From assembly GCA_025924755.1 (NCBI GenBank), contig JAICHT010000002.1, positions 1-35,608 of the forward strand: a stretch of 35,608 nucleotides of DNA, given 5' to 3'. The DNA is from Chitinophagaceae bacterium. Its GTDB lineage: Bacteria; Bacteroidota; Bacteroidia; Chitinophagales; Chitinophagaceae. Position 1 is the first letter of the stretch, and the number at the start of each line of letters is the position of its first letter. Below are positions 17,675 to 25,566 of this stretch, piece by piece. The position numbers and the translations under genes are program-made. The notes below the pieces were generated by a model, which was not told the DNA's origin, did no database searches, and saw nothing but the letters and a program-made list of their open reading frames with translations.

Positions 17675-19438
17675 TTATGCTAATCGTATTTCACTTACAC
17701 TGCACCCTTGCGGCACCATTGGAAATACATTGTTTTCTTTGCCCACCATTACCTCCAGCAAGTACGAACCATTATGGTTTAGCATCGTTTGTAACGCCTG
17801 CCTTACTTCTTCTCTTTTCGAGATTTTAGCGCCTTCAATGCCATATCCTTTCGCTACCATAATGTAATCGGGACTGGTGATGTTTACGAATGAATAGCGC
17901 CTGTCGTGAAACAACTCCTGCCACTGGCGCACCATACCCAAAAACTGGTTATTCAGAATCATGATTTTTACGTTCACGCCGCTTTGCATAATAGTACCCA
18001 GTTCCTGTATCGTCATCTGTATACCGCCATCGCCAATAATAGCTATTACGGTTCTGTCCGGTGCACCGAACTTAGCACCGATAGCAGCCGGCAAGCCAAA
18101 GCCCATCGTACCTAAGCCACCAGAAGTGATATTGCTCCTGGACTGGTTGAATTTGGCATAGCGGCAGGCTACCATTTGGTGCTGGCCCACATCAGTTACA
18201 ACAATAGCATTGCCTCCTGTTAATTCATTCATTTCGTTTACGATTTCCGCCATACTCAACACTTCTGAAGCAGGGTTCATTTCCGGAATAATGCATAGCT
18301 CTTCTTCCTTTTTTTGATAATCCTTAAACTTTTGTAGCCACTCGGTATGCTGTTTTTTCTCTATTAATTCGGTAAGTAAGGGAAGCGTTTCTTTACAATC
18401 GCCCCAAACCGGAACCGTAACTTTTACATTCTTATCAATTTCCGCAGGGTCAATATCAAGGTGAATGATTTTTGCCTGGCGTGCATATTTATCTAAGCGG
18501 CCGGTAACCCTGTCGTCGAAGCGCATACCGATAGCGATCAATACATCACACTCATTGGTTAGCACATTAGGGCCGTAATTACCATGCATACCTAGCATGC
18601 CCACATTGAGCGGATGGTCGGTAGGTATAGCGCTTTCACCCAGTATGGTCCAGGCGGCAGGCAAATTCCCTTTTTCAATAAATTTTTTAAATTCATTTTC
18701 AGCACTTCCCAGTACGACGCCTTGTCCCCAGATGACAAAAGGCTTTTCGGCATTATTGATTAATTCCGCAGCTTGTTGAATATATTCTTTACGTACAATT
18801 GGTTTTGGCCGGTAGCTGCGGATGTGATTGCATTTGGTATATCCCTGAAAGTCGAATTTTTGCAGCTGTGCATTTTTGGTAATATCAATCAGCACGGGCC
18901 CTGGCCTGCCGCTTTTGGCAATATAAAAAGCCTTGGCTAATACCTCTGGAATTTCAGTAGCATCGGTAACCTGGTAGTTCCATTTAGTAACCGGCGTAGT
19001 AATATTAACCACATCGGTTTCCTGGAAGGCATCCGTGCCTAACAGATGCGCAAACACCTGGCCGGTAATGCATACCAGTGGTGTACTGTCTATCTGCGCA
19101 TCGGCCAAACCGGTTACCAAATTGGTAGCACCGGGACCACTGGTAGCAAATACAATACCTACACGGCCGGAAGAACGGGCATAGCCTTGTGCCGCATGTA
19201 TGCCACCCTGCTCATGGCGCACCAGTATATGCTGTAGCTTGTCCATATAGTCATACAACGCATCATAGATAGGCATAATGGCTCCGCCGGGATAACCAAA
19301 AATAGTATCTACGCCTTCTTCAATCAACGCTTTTAACACGGCTTCCGAACCGCTTATTTGCTGGGGTGCTTGCCTGGCGGTAGTTTGAGCCGCGGTTTTG
19401 TTGTTAGAAAGCGTGGCTGTGTTTTCTTGTAAATTCAT
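17675..19438 (-). CDS. ilvB: Acetolactate synthase, large catalytic subunit
   Basis: The subunit joins pyruvate with pyruvate or 2-oxobutanoate using thiamine diphosphate, Mg2+ and FAD. It has FGYPGGAIMPIYDAL (47-61), the catalytic glutamate Glu76 in VRHEQGG, and the ThDP/Mg motif GDGGIQM...LNN (469-497). The first 28 residues, rich in Gln, Thr and Ala, are a poorly conserved extension before SGSEAVLKAL. The length of 587 aa is normal. It follows ilvD after 50 nt and precedes ilvN by 38 nt within the ilvEDBNCA set. Confidence 0.96.
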   Translation of the reverse strand: MNLQENTATLSNNKTAAQTTARQAPQQISGSEAVLKALIEEGVDTIFGYPGGAIMPIYDALYDYMDKLQHILVRHEQGGIHAAQGYARSSGRVGIVFATSGPGATNLVTGLADAQIDSTPLVCITGQVFAHLLGTDAFQETDVVNITTPVTKWNYQVTDATEIPEVLAKAFYIAKSGRPGPVLIDITKNAQLQKFDFQGYTKCNHIRSYRPKPIVRKEYIQQAAELINNAEKPFVIWGQGVVLGSAENEFKKFIEKGNLPAAWTILGESAIPTDHPLNVGMLGMHGNYGPNVLTNECDVLIAIGMRFDDRVTGRLDKYARQAKIIHLDIDPAEIDKNVKVTVPVWGDCKETLPLLTELIEKKQHTEWLQKFKDYQKKEEELCIIPEMNPASEVLSMAEIVNEMNELTGGNAIVVTDVGQHQMVACRYAKFNQSRSNITSGGLGTMGFGLPAAIGAKFGAPDRTVIAIIGDGGIQMTIQELGTIMQSGVNVKIMILNNQFLGMVRQWQELFHDRRYSFVNITSPDYIMVAKGYGIEGAKISKREEVRQALQTMLNHNGSYLLEVMVGKENNVFPMVPQGCSVSEIRLA

Positions 19439-19488
19439 TATTCAAAATTTTGTGCAAACCTGTTGGTCTACCTGTTTTTGTTTCTGTA

Positions 19489-21171
19489 TTATGCTTCATC
19501 CGTTACACATCCGTCAGCAGCCGTTTTCACCTGTTTTGCATATTTAAAAAGAATTCCTTTGGTAGCTTTTAAGGCCGGTTGCTTCCAGTTGCTTTTCCGC
19601 TTAGCTATTTCCTCGTCTGACACTTTCAATTTGATGGTATTGTGGATAGCATCCAGTTCAATCGTGTCCTCATCCTGTACCAATGCTATCAGACCGCCAT
19701 CATAGGCTTCGGGAGTAATATGGCCGACGACAAAACCATGCGTGCCGCCGCTGAATCTTCCATCGGTTATCAAGGCTACGGATTTGCCTAAACCCGCACC
19801 AATAAGCGCAGAGGTTGGCTTCAACATTTCGGGCATACCAGGGCCGCCCTTTGGCCCCACATAGCGGATTACCACTACATCGCCTGCTTTTATTTTTCCG
19901 GAATTAATACCATTGATTAATTCAAATTCGCCATCAAATACACGGGCCGGACCTTCAAAACGTTCGCCTTCTTTACCACTTATTTTAGCAACGCTTCCAC
20001 CTTCGGCAAGATTGCCATATAAGATTTGCAAATGACCAGTAGCCTTTATCGGGCTTTCCATCTTCCGGATGATTTGCTGCTTATCAAAGTCCAAATCCGG
20101 AGCACCGGCTAAATTTTCTGCAATTGTTTTACCGGTTACGGTGAGGCAATCGCCGTGCAATAAACCTTTTTGCAACAGGTATTTCATTACTGCAGGCAAG
20201 CCACCGTGTTCGTGCAAATCCTGCATTAAAAATTTACCACTGGGTTTAAAATCGGCTAATACCGGAATTCTATTACTTACCGCCTGAAAGTCGTCTTGTG
20301 TGAGTTCGATATCCACACTTTTTGCCATAGCTATCAAGTGCAATACTGCATTGGTAGAACCGCCCAAAACCATAATGGTTACTATCGCATTTTCGAATGC
20401 TTTCCGCGTCATGATATCTTTAGGTTTGATATCGTGCTGAAGCAGGTATTGAATAGCTTTACCAGCAGCTAAACATTCCTTTCTCTTCTCTTCGCTAAGC
20501 GCCGGGTTGGACGAAGAATAAGGCAAACTCATTCCAAGCGCCTCAATAGCCGCAGCCATTGTATTAGCCGTGTACATGCCACCGCAGGCGCCGGCGCCGG
20601 GGCAGGCATGTTGTATGATACCTTTAAAATCTTTTTCGGATAACTGTCCGGCAATTTTTTGTCCCAATGCTTCAAAAGCAGAAACAATATTTAAATCCTG
20701 ACCGTTATAATGACCCGGTGCAATAGTGCCGCCATATACCATAATGGCCGGCCGGTTTAAGCGTCCCATTGCTATAATAGAACCGGGCATATTTTTATCA
20801 CAACCTGGCAGGGCAATTACAGCATCATAATACTGTGCGCCACAAACGGCTTCAATTGAATCGGCAATCAGGTCGCGGCTTACTAATGAATATCGCATGC
20901 CATCGGTACCATTACTCATGCCATCGCTCACGCCAATAGTATTAAAAATAAGGCCTATCAAATCGGCGTCGCCTACTCCTTGTTTTACAATACTAGCTAA
21001 GTCGTTCAGGTGCATATTACAGGTGTTGCCTTCATAGCCCATACTTGCAATACCTACCTGCGCTTTCTTTAAGTCTTCGTCGGTAAAACCAATGCCATAA
21101 TACATGGCCTGGGCAGCCGGTTGTGTTACATCCTGTGTAAGAACCTTGCTATATTTATTTAGTTCATTCAT
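19489..21171 (-). CDS. ilvD: Dihydroxy-acid dehydratase
   Basis: IlvD dehydrates 2,3-dihydroxy acids to the 2-oxo acids that precede valine and isoleucine. Three cysteines lie at the cluster positions: Cys51 (GNTCNMH), Cys124 (PGCDKNMPG) and Cys196 (GACGGMYTANTM). The 560-residue length and this cysteine set match the shorter family members that carry a [2Fe-2S] cluster, rather than the 616-aa oxygen-sensitive E. coli enzyme. The cluster type is inference from family knowledge. Its ATG overlaps the ilvE stop by 4 nt (ATGA), implying translational coupling. Confidence 0.96.
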   Translation of the reverse strand: MNELNKYSKVLTQDVTQPAAQAMYYGIGFTDEDLKKAQVGIASMGYEGNTCNMHLNDLASIVKQGVGDADLIGLIFNTIGVSDGMSNGTDGMRYSLVSRDLIADSIEAVCGAQYYDAVIALPGCDKNMPGSIIAMGRLNRPAIMVYGGTIAPGHYNGQDLNIVSAFEALGQKIAGQLSEKDFKGIIQHACPGAGACGGMYTANTMAAAIEALGMSLPYSSSNPALSEEKRKECLAAGKAIQYLLQHDIKPKDIMTRKAFENAIVTIMVLGGSTNAVLHLIAMAKSVDIELTQDDFQAVSNRIPVLADFKPSGKFLMQDLHEHGGLPAVMKYLLQKGLLHGDCLTVTGKTIAENLAGAPDLDFDKQQIIRKMESPIKATGHLQILYGNLAEGGSVAKISGKEGERFEGPARVFDGEFELINGINSGKIKAGDVVVIRYVGPKGGPGMPEMLKPTSALIGAGLGKSVALITDGRFSGGTHGFVVGHITPEAYDGGLIALVQDEDTIELDAIHNTIKLKVSDEEIAKRKSNWKQPALKATKGILFKYAKQVKTAADGCVTDEA

Positions 21172-22067
21172 GCTACAGCTAATGAGGCTTTAAATTCTTT
21201 CCCTAAAACTTTACATTTATATGCGTTTTGAATAACAGCGCCTAAGCTCTCACTCCATTTTTTCTTAAACGGCACTTTGTCTAATGAAGCAATACCTATC
21301 ACTTCTGCAGCCGTACCGCAGAAAAAAGCGCTGTCAGCACCGTGTGCTTCCTCGGGTTTGATTTGTTTTTCCACTACTTCGATGCCCAACTCTTCGCATA
21401 TCTCTAATACAGTAGCACGGGTGATACCGGGTAAGATGTTGCCCCGCTGTGGCGTATATAAAACATTATCCCGCTCAACAAAAATATTGGCGCCAGGACC
21501 TTCTGCTAAAAAGCCGTTCATATCCAGCAAAAGCGCTTCATCAAAACCTTTTGCTTTGGCTTCCTGGCTTGCCAGGATAGAATTTACATAATGGCCAGCG
21601 GCTTTGGCTTCCATTATAAAACCTTTTGGATTAGGACGTTGAAAAGAAGATGTCATTACTTTCAACAACGTTTCACCTAAAAAAGGTTCCATTTTCCAGG
21701 CTGCTATCATGAGGTACGATTGCTCGTTGGGATTGAACGACATATTGGGTGGTGCAAAAACCAATGGCCGTATATAGGCATCCTGAAGATTATTTCTTTC
21801 CAATACTGTATAGGTGGCTTCAATTAAAGATTCCGTAGTATAGGTATAAGGCATATTGAGCGCCTGTGCGGAAGCTTTTAAGCGATCATAGTGTTCTTTT
21901 TCCTTAAAGATTTTTGTTTCGCCATTTGCTGTTTTGTAGGAGCGGATGCCTTCAAATACGGCATATCCATAGTGCATAGACTGGCCAAACAAATCGCCTT
22001 TGGCTTCAGCGGCTTTTATATACGCACCATTGAGATAAATAATCGTGTTTTCATCGTAGTAATTCAT
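21168..22067 (-). CDS. ilvE: Branched-chain amino acid aminotransferase
   Basis: IlvE transfers the amino group of glutamate to the 2-oxo acids of isoleucine, valine and leucine with PLP. It is a fold-type IV enzyme of 299 aa, the usual length. Visible signatures are HYGYAVFEGIRSY (32-44), the PLP lysine Lys155 in EAKAAGHYVNS, and GPGANIFVERDNVLYTP in the C-terminal half. It is the first structural gene after the ilv attenuator, 83 nt beyond its T-tract, and overlaps ilvD by 4 nt. A 28-codon ORF starting right after the attenuator T-tract also ends in an ATGA overlap with the ilvE start. Confidence 0.96.
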   Translation of the reverse strand: MNYYDENTIIYLNGAYIKAAEAKGDLFGQSMHYGYAVFEGIRSYKTANGETKIFKEKEHYDRLKASAQALNMPYTYTTESLIEATYTVLERNNLQDAYIRPLVFAPPNMSFNPNEQSYLMIAAWKMEPFLGETLLKVMTSSFQRPNPKGFIMEAKAAGHYVNSILASQEAKAKGFDEALLLDMNGFLAEGPGANIFVERDNVLYTPQRGNILPGITRATVLEICEELGIEVVEKQIKPEEAHGADSAFFCGTAAEVIGIASLDKVPFKKKWSESLGAVIQNAYKCKVLGKEFKASLAVA

Positions 22068-22150
22068 AACTTCCTTTTTGAGAATTGTTTCTTTAATACT
22101 TTATGGTTTACGTTTTGTTTATACTGAAATCCACTATGGTTTTTGTCCAT

Positions 22151-22178
22151 AAAAAAACCCGCCTTTTTGGAGGCGGGT
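22151..22178 (-). terminator. ilv attenuator terminator
   Basis: On the minus strand ACCCGCC pairs with GGCGGGT around TCCAAAAA, a 7-bp GC-rich stem (8 with the inner A-T), followed directly by a run of seven T at 22157-22151, the first of which closes the stem. It lies 19 nt after the stop of the ilv leader peptide and 83 nt before ilvE. Its 5' arm is also half of the antiterminator, which marks it as a conditional terminator. It would also stop readthrough from leuB. Confidence 0.9.
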
Positions 22179-22219
22179 CGTGTATTTCTTTATTACGTTA
22201 TATACAAGTTCCACCTCCA
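22168..22219 (-). promoter_or_regulatory. ilv antiterminator pairing
   Basis: TGGAGGTGG (22219-22211, codons 26-29 of the leader peptide) can pair over 9 bp, with one G-U, to CCGCCTCCA (22176-22168). The second segment contains most of the terminator 5' arm plus its loop, so the two structures exclude each other. A ribosome stalled on the Ile/Val codons would leave the first segment free, whereas one at the stop codon would sit close to or over it. A possible protecting stem pairs CATCCTTCAT at the leader start with ATGGAGGTG, with one bulge. Confidence 0.75.
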
Positions 22220-22296
22220 TACAGTGCTGGAATAATAATGACTACCACAATAATTATTGTAGTGTCGATGATCTTATTCAAGCTGCTTCTTAACAT
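22198..22296 (-). CDS. ilv operon leader peptide (ilvL-like), 32 aa
   Basis: An ORF of 32 codons starts with ATG at 22294-22296 and ends with TAA at 22198-22200. Residues 12-23 read TTIIIVVVIIIP: nine consecutive Ile/Val codons preceded by two Thr. This is the hallmark of a peptide that measures charged tRNA-Ile and tRNA-Val. It shares VVVIIIP with the E. coli ilvGMEDA leader as I recall that sequence. A terminator and antiterminator follow in the correct order and spacing, then ilvEDBNCA. It begins 61 nt after leuB, so transcripts could come from the leu operon or from a promoter in that gap; I could not identify one. The product itself is probably not functional; its translation is the signal. 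Confidence 0.85.
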   Translation of the reverse strand: MLRSSLNKIIDTTIIIVVVIIIPALYGGGTCI

Positions 22297-22357
22297 GAAG
22301 GATGTTTATTGCTGCTAATATACAACCTTCTGTTTTATATATAAAGAACTATTTCTT

Positions 22358-23473
22358 TTAAATAATGGTTGATTTTCTCAACTCAATATTAGAATGATTT
22401 ACCGCCGATGGTATTCTTCCACTTACATGATCGCTTATCAACTCGCCGATTGTAGAAGTGAAATACGAATTTACCGGGTCAATATCCCGCGTTACAAAAC
22501 CATTACTCAACGTCCACGAAACGGCTTCTCTTACTACCGCTGCCTCATCGGATAAACCAAAATGTTCCAGCAGCATCGCTGCAGATAAAATAGAACCTAT
22601 TGGATTGGCAATATCTTTACCCGCAGCTTGCGGATACGAACCATGAATGGGTTCAAACAAAGCCGTGGCTGCACCTACCGATGCGGAAGGCAACAATCCC
22701 AGCGAACCACTGATGACACTCGCTTCATCGCTTATAATATCGCCAAACATATTTTCAGTAAGAATTACATCAAACTGTTTGGGGTTAACAATGATCTGCA
22801 TCGCAGCATTATCTACAAACATATAATCTACCTGCACATCGGCATATTGCGGTACAATTTCCTGCACCACTTTGCGCCACAACCTCGATGTTTCCAATAC
22901 GTTTGCCTTATCTACCAGCGTTAATTTCTTTTTTCGTTGTTGCGCTGCTTTAAATGCTAAGTGGGCAATGCGTTCAATTTCGCTTTTAGTATAAATGCAT
23001 AAATCAGAGGCTTCCGTATATGCTTCATTTACTTTTTTCTCGCCAAAATAAATACCACCTGTTAGTTCGCGATATACTACAAAGTCCACGCCTTCCAGTT
23101 GCTTTTCTTTTAGCGGTGATAAATGACTTAAAGAAGGGTAGGTGCTTACGGGCCGTATATTAGCAAACAACTGCAAAGACTTTCTAAGCTTCAGCAAGCC
23201 CTGCTCCGGACGCACTTTTGCCGTTGGGTCGTTATCATATTTCGGATGGCCTATAGCGCCAAATAAGATGGCATCACTTTTTAAACAAACATCCAGTGTT
23301 TCATCGGGCAACGGGTTACCGGTTTTGTCAATCGCATCCGCACCCATCAGGCAATAGGTATATATAAATTCTTGCTTAAATTGTTCGGCAATCGCATTCA
23401 ATACTATTATCGATTGTTGCGTTACTTCGGGCCCTATTCCATCTCCTAATATCACTGCAATATTCTTCTTCAT
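22358..23473 (-). CDS. leuB: 3-isopropylmalate dehydrogenase
   Basis: LeuB oxidises and decarboxylates 3-isopropylmalate with NAD+, the last oxidative step before leucine. From the ATG at 23471-23473 the protein has 371 aa starting MKKNIAVILGDGIGPEV, the typical opening of the family. An eight-codon longer start at 23497 would overlap the preceding gene and is less likely. Family signatures include the Asp-rich region ENMFGDIISDEASVISGSLGLLPSAS and GKDIANPIGSILSAAMLL. It starts 13 nt after the ABC ATPase gene that interrupts the leu cluster and ends just upstream of the ilv leader. Confidence 0.96.
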   Translation of the reverse strand: MKKNIAVILGDGIGPEVTQQSIIVLNAIAEQFKQEFIYTYCLMGADAIDKTGNPLPDETLDVCLKSDAILFGAIGHPKYDNDPTAKVRPEQGLLKLRKSLQLFANIRPVSTYPSLSHLSPLKEKQLEGVDFVVYRELTGGIYFGEKKVNEAYTEASDLCIYTKSEIERIAHLAFKAAQQRKKKLTLVDKANVLETSRLWRKVVQEIVPQYADVQVDYMFVDNAAMQIIVNPKQFDVILTENMFGDIISDEASVISGSLGLLPSASVGAATALFEPIHGSYPQAAGKDIANPIGSILSAAMLLEHFGLSDEAAVVREAVSWTLSNGFVTRDIDPVNSYFTSTIGELISDHVSGRIPSAVNHSNIELRKSTII

Positions 23474-23486
23474 GATCGCTGTTCTT

Positions 23487-24971
23487 TTACGCGGCAATTA
23501 TTTGTTTAATATTCCTATTACTGATAACGGCGTGGCCGTTGTTTAATTCTAATTTTTTATCAATGCAAGATGGTATTTCTCCATCGTAATGGCTTACATA
23601 TATCAATGTTTTATTGGCCCGGACGCACAATTCGTCAATGAGGCTGTTAAACTCCTGCGTTAGCTGGTCATCCAGTCCCTGGCAGGGTTCATCTAATATT
23701 AAAAGCGGCGGATTTTTTACCAAGGCTCTTGCCAGCAATACCAGTCGCTGCATACCGGACGATAAAGAAGAAAGCGGCTTGTGCTGCACCGATTTTAAAT
23801 CGAAATATGCCAGCCATTGTGCTAATACCTGTTCCTGTGCGGTGCTTAATGCACGATACAATCCCATGGTATCAAAAAAGCCGGAAGCAACTGCATGATA
23901 GCAACTCAGTCCTCTATCGAAATACATATGCACTTCCGGTGAAATGTAACCTATGTTTTTCTTAATATCCCATATGCTTTCACCGCTGCCTCTTCTTTTG
24001 TCAAACAAATAAATTTCATTAGCATACGCCTGCGGATTATCGCCGGTGAGTAAGCTTAACAAAGTAGATTTTCCCGCACCGTTCGGACCTTTCAATAACC
24101 ATTTTTCACCGCGGGCTACCTGCCAGTTGATATTATTTAATATTACTTTTTCACCATACTGTACCGAAGTGTTTTTAATAGCAATGGCGTTTGTAAAATC
24201 AGTCCGTTCTTTTGTATGTGGTATGGGTTTGTTGGCAAACAAAATGGGTTGAGCAATCTTATGCTGGAACTGGTTTTTTTTGCTAAAGCTTTTCAACTTT
24301 CCTTTACTTAACTCCGCAATATGGGTAATGCAGGCAGGAACTTCTCCGATGCTTGTTATGATGATAATGGCAGTATGAACCGCCAGTTCATTAATAACGG
24401 TATGCAATGCTTCGCGGCTTTTTACATCGAGGCCGATGAATGGCTGATCAAGTATTAAAACCTGGGGCTGATGTAGAAAAGCACTCACTAATTGAAACCG
24501 CTTGTGCTCGCCATTTGATAATTGAAGCAGCGGCGTATGCCTTCGATAGGAAAGGTTAAAGCGTTCAAGTACTTCTTGTATTCTGTTTCTTCTCTCATTA
24601 CTTTCTGTTATAACGGCAAGGGATATGCGCTCTAATTCCTGTTCGACTGTAGCTGCATCTTCTGCTTCCGTGCTGTTATACCGTTGCTGATAATAAAAAG
24701 AAGATTGATTGGATAAATTTTTAAAATGGTCTTGTTGCTCTACAAAAACAACCCGTCTGGTAGCAGTGGTTTCGCTACTGGATAGGTGAATAGTTCCTGC
24801 ATGAAAAACCTTTCCGGATAGAGCTTTTGCCAATGTGGTTTTGCCGCTTCCGGATTCGCCTGTAATCGCTAAATGTTGCTGCGGCTCTAGTTCAAAAGAG
24901 ATATCATCCAGCACAGTATTGCCTCCGAGTTTTACGGCAAGATTCTTTACTATGATAGATGGGTTGCTCAT
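23487..24971 (-). CDS. Tandem ABC ATPase, ModF/PhrA-like, no membrane domain
   Basis: The 494-residue protein contains two ABC ATPase domains and no transmembrane segment. Domain 1 has Walker A GESGSGKT (38-45), a weak signature LSNGE (151-155), and Walker B LILDQP with Gln176 where the catalytic Glu is expected. Ser207 is at the switch-histidine position. Domain 2 is complete: Walker A GPNGAGKS (295-302), LSSGM (403-407), LILDEP with Glu428, and His461. This one-degenerate, one-active layout, the length and the closing SHYDGEIPSCI region match E. coli ModF, whose role is poorly understood. It starts 6 nt after leuD and ends 13 nt before leuB, so it is transcribed with leucine genes. Domains are certain; function is unknown. 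ABC-F translation factors are less likely because the interdomain linker is short. Confidence 0.85.
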   Translation of the reverse strand: MSNPSIIVKNLAVKLGGNTVLDDISFELEPQQHLAITGESGSGKTTLAKALSGKVFHAGTIHLSSSETTATRRVVFVEQQDHFKNLSNQSSFYYQQRYNSTEAEDAATVEQELERISLAVITESNERRNRIQEVLERFNLSYRRHTPLLQLSNGEHKRFQLVSAFLHQPQVLILDQPFIGLDVKSREALHTVINELAVHTAIIIITSIGEVPACITHIAELSKGKLKSFSKKNQFQHKIAQPILFANKPIPHTKERTDFTNAIAIKNTSVQYGEKVILNNINWQVARGEKWLLKGPNGAGKSTLLSLLTGDNPQAYANEIYLFDKRRGSGESIWDIKKNIGYISPEVHMYFDRGLSCYHAVASGFFDTMGLYRALSTAQEQVLAQWLAYFDLKSVQHKPLSSLSSGMQRLVLLARALVKNPPLLILDEPCQGLDDQLTQEFNSLIDELCVRANKTLIYVSHYDGEIPSCIDKKLELNNGHAVISNRNIKQIIAA

Positions 24972-24977
24972 ATTTTC

Positions 24978-25562
24978 TTACAAATTTGCTGCTTCAAATG
25001 CTTCTATATCTTTCCGAATACTTAGTAGAAAATCAATATCATCGTACCCGTTTAATAAACAGGTTTTTTTATAATTATTAATATCAAATGTTTCCTGGTC
25101 GCCTGTGGCGTCAATAGTAATGGTTTGGGCATCCAAGTTAATGGTTAACGTAGACTGATTATTTTGTTCAAATATTTTTTGTAAAAAGGCATCACTCACT
25201 TTTACCGGGAGCACGCCATTATTTAGCGCATTATTTTTAAAAATATCAGCAAAAAAACTGGATACCACTACTTTAAAACCGTAATCTAAAATAGACCAGG
25301 CAGCATGCTCCCTGGAAGATCCGCAACCAAAGTTTTTGCCAGCCACTAAAATTTCGCCGCTATATAATGGGTTATTTAAAACAAAATCTTTTTTGGGTTG
25401 CTGGTCATTATCATTTTCATATCGCCAATCGCGAAATAGATTTTTTCCAAATCCTTCCCGCGTAGTAGCTTTTAAAAATCGTGCAGGAATAATCTGGTCC
25501 GTATCTACATTTTCCAGCGGCAGCGGAACAAAAGTGCTATGTACTGTTTTTAATGGTTGCAT
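24978..25562 (-). CDS. leuD: 3-isopropylmalate dehydratase, small subunit
   Basis: LeuD pairs with LeuC to isomerise 2- to 3-isopropylmalate and provides the swivel domain of this aconitase-like enzyme. The 194-aa sequence contains VDTDQIIPARFLK (19-31) and NFGCGSSREHAAW, both standard for LeuD. It begins 4 nt after the leuC stop and ends 6 nt before the ABC ATPase, so translation is likely coupled along the operon. Confidence 0.96.
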   Translation of the reverse strand: MQPLKTVHSTFVPLPLENVDTDQIIPARFLKATTREGFGKNLFRDWRYENDNDQQPKKDFVLNNPLYSGEILVAGKNFGCGSSREHAAWSILDYGFKVVVSSFFADIFKNNALNNGVLPVKVSDAFLQKIFEQNNQSTLTINLDAQTITIDATGDQETFDINNYKKTCLLNGYDDIDFLLSIRKDIEAFEAANL

Positions 25563-25566
25563 TTTC

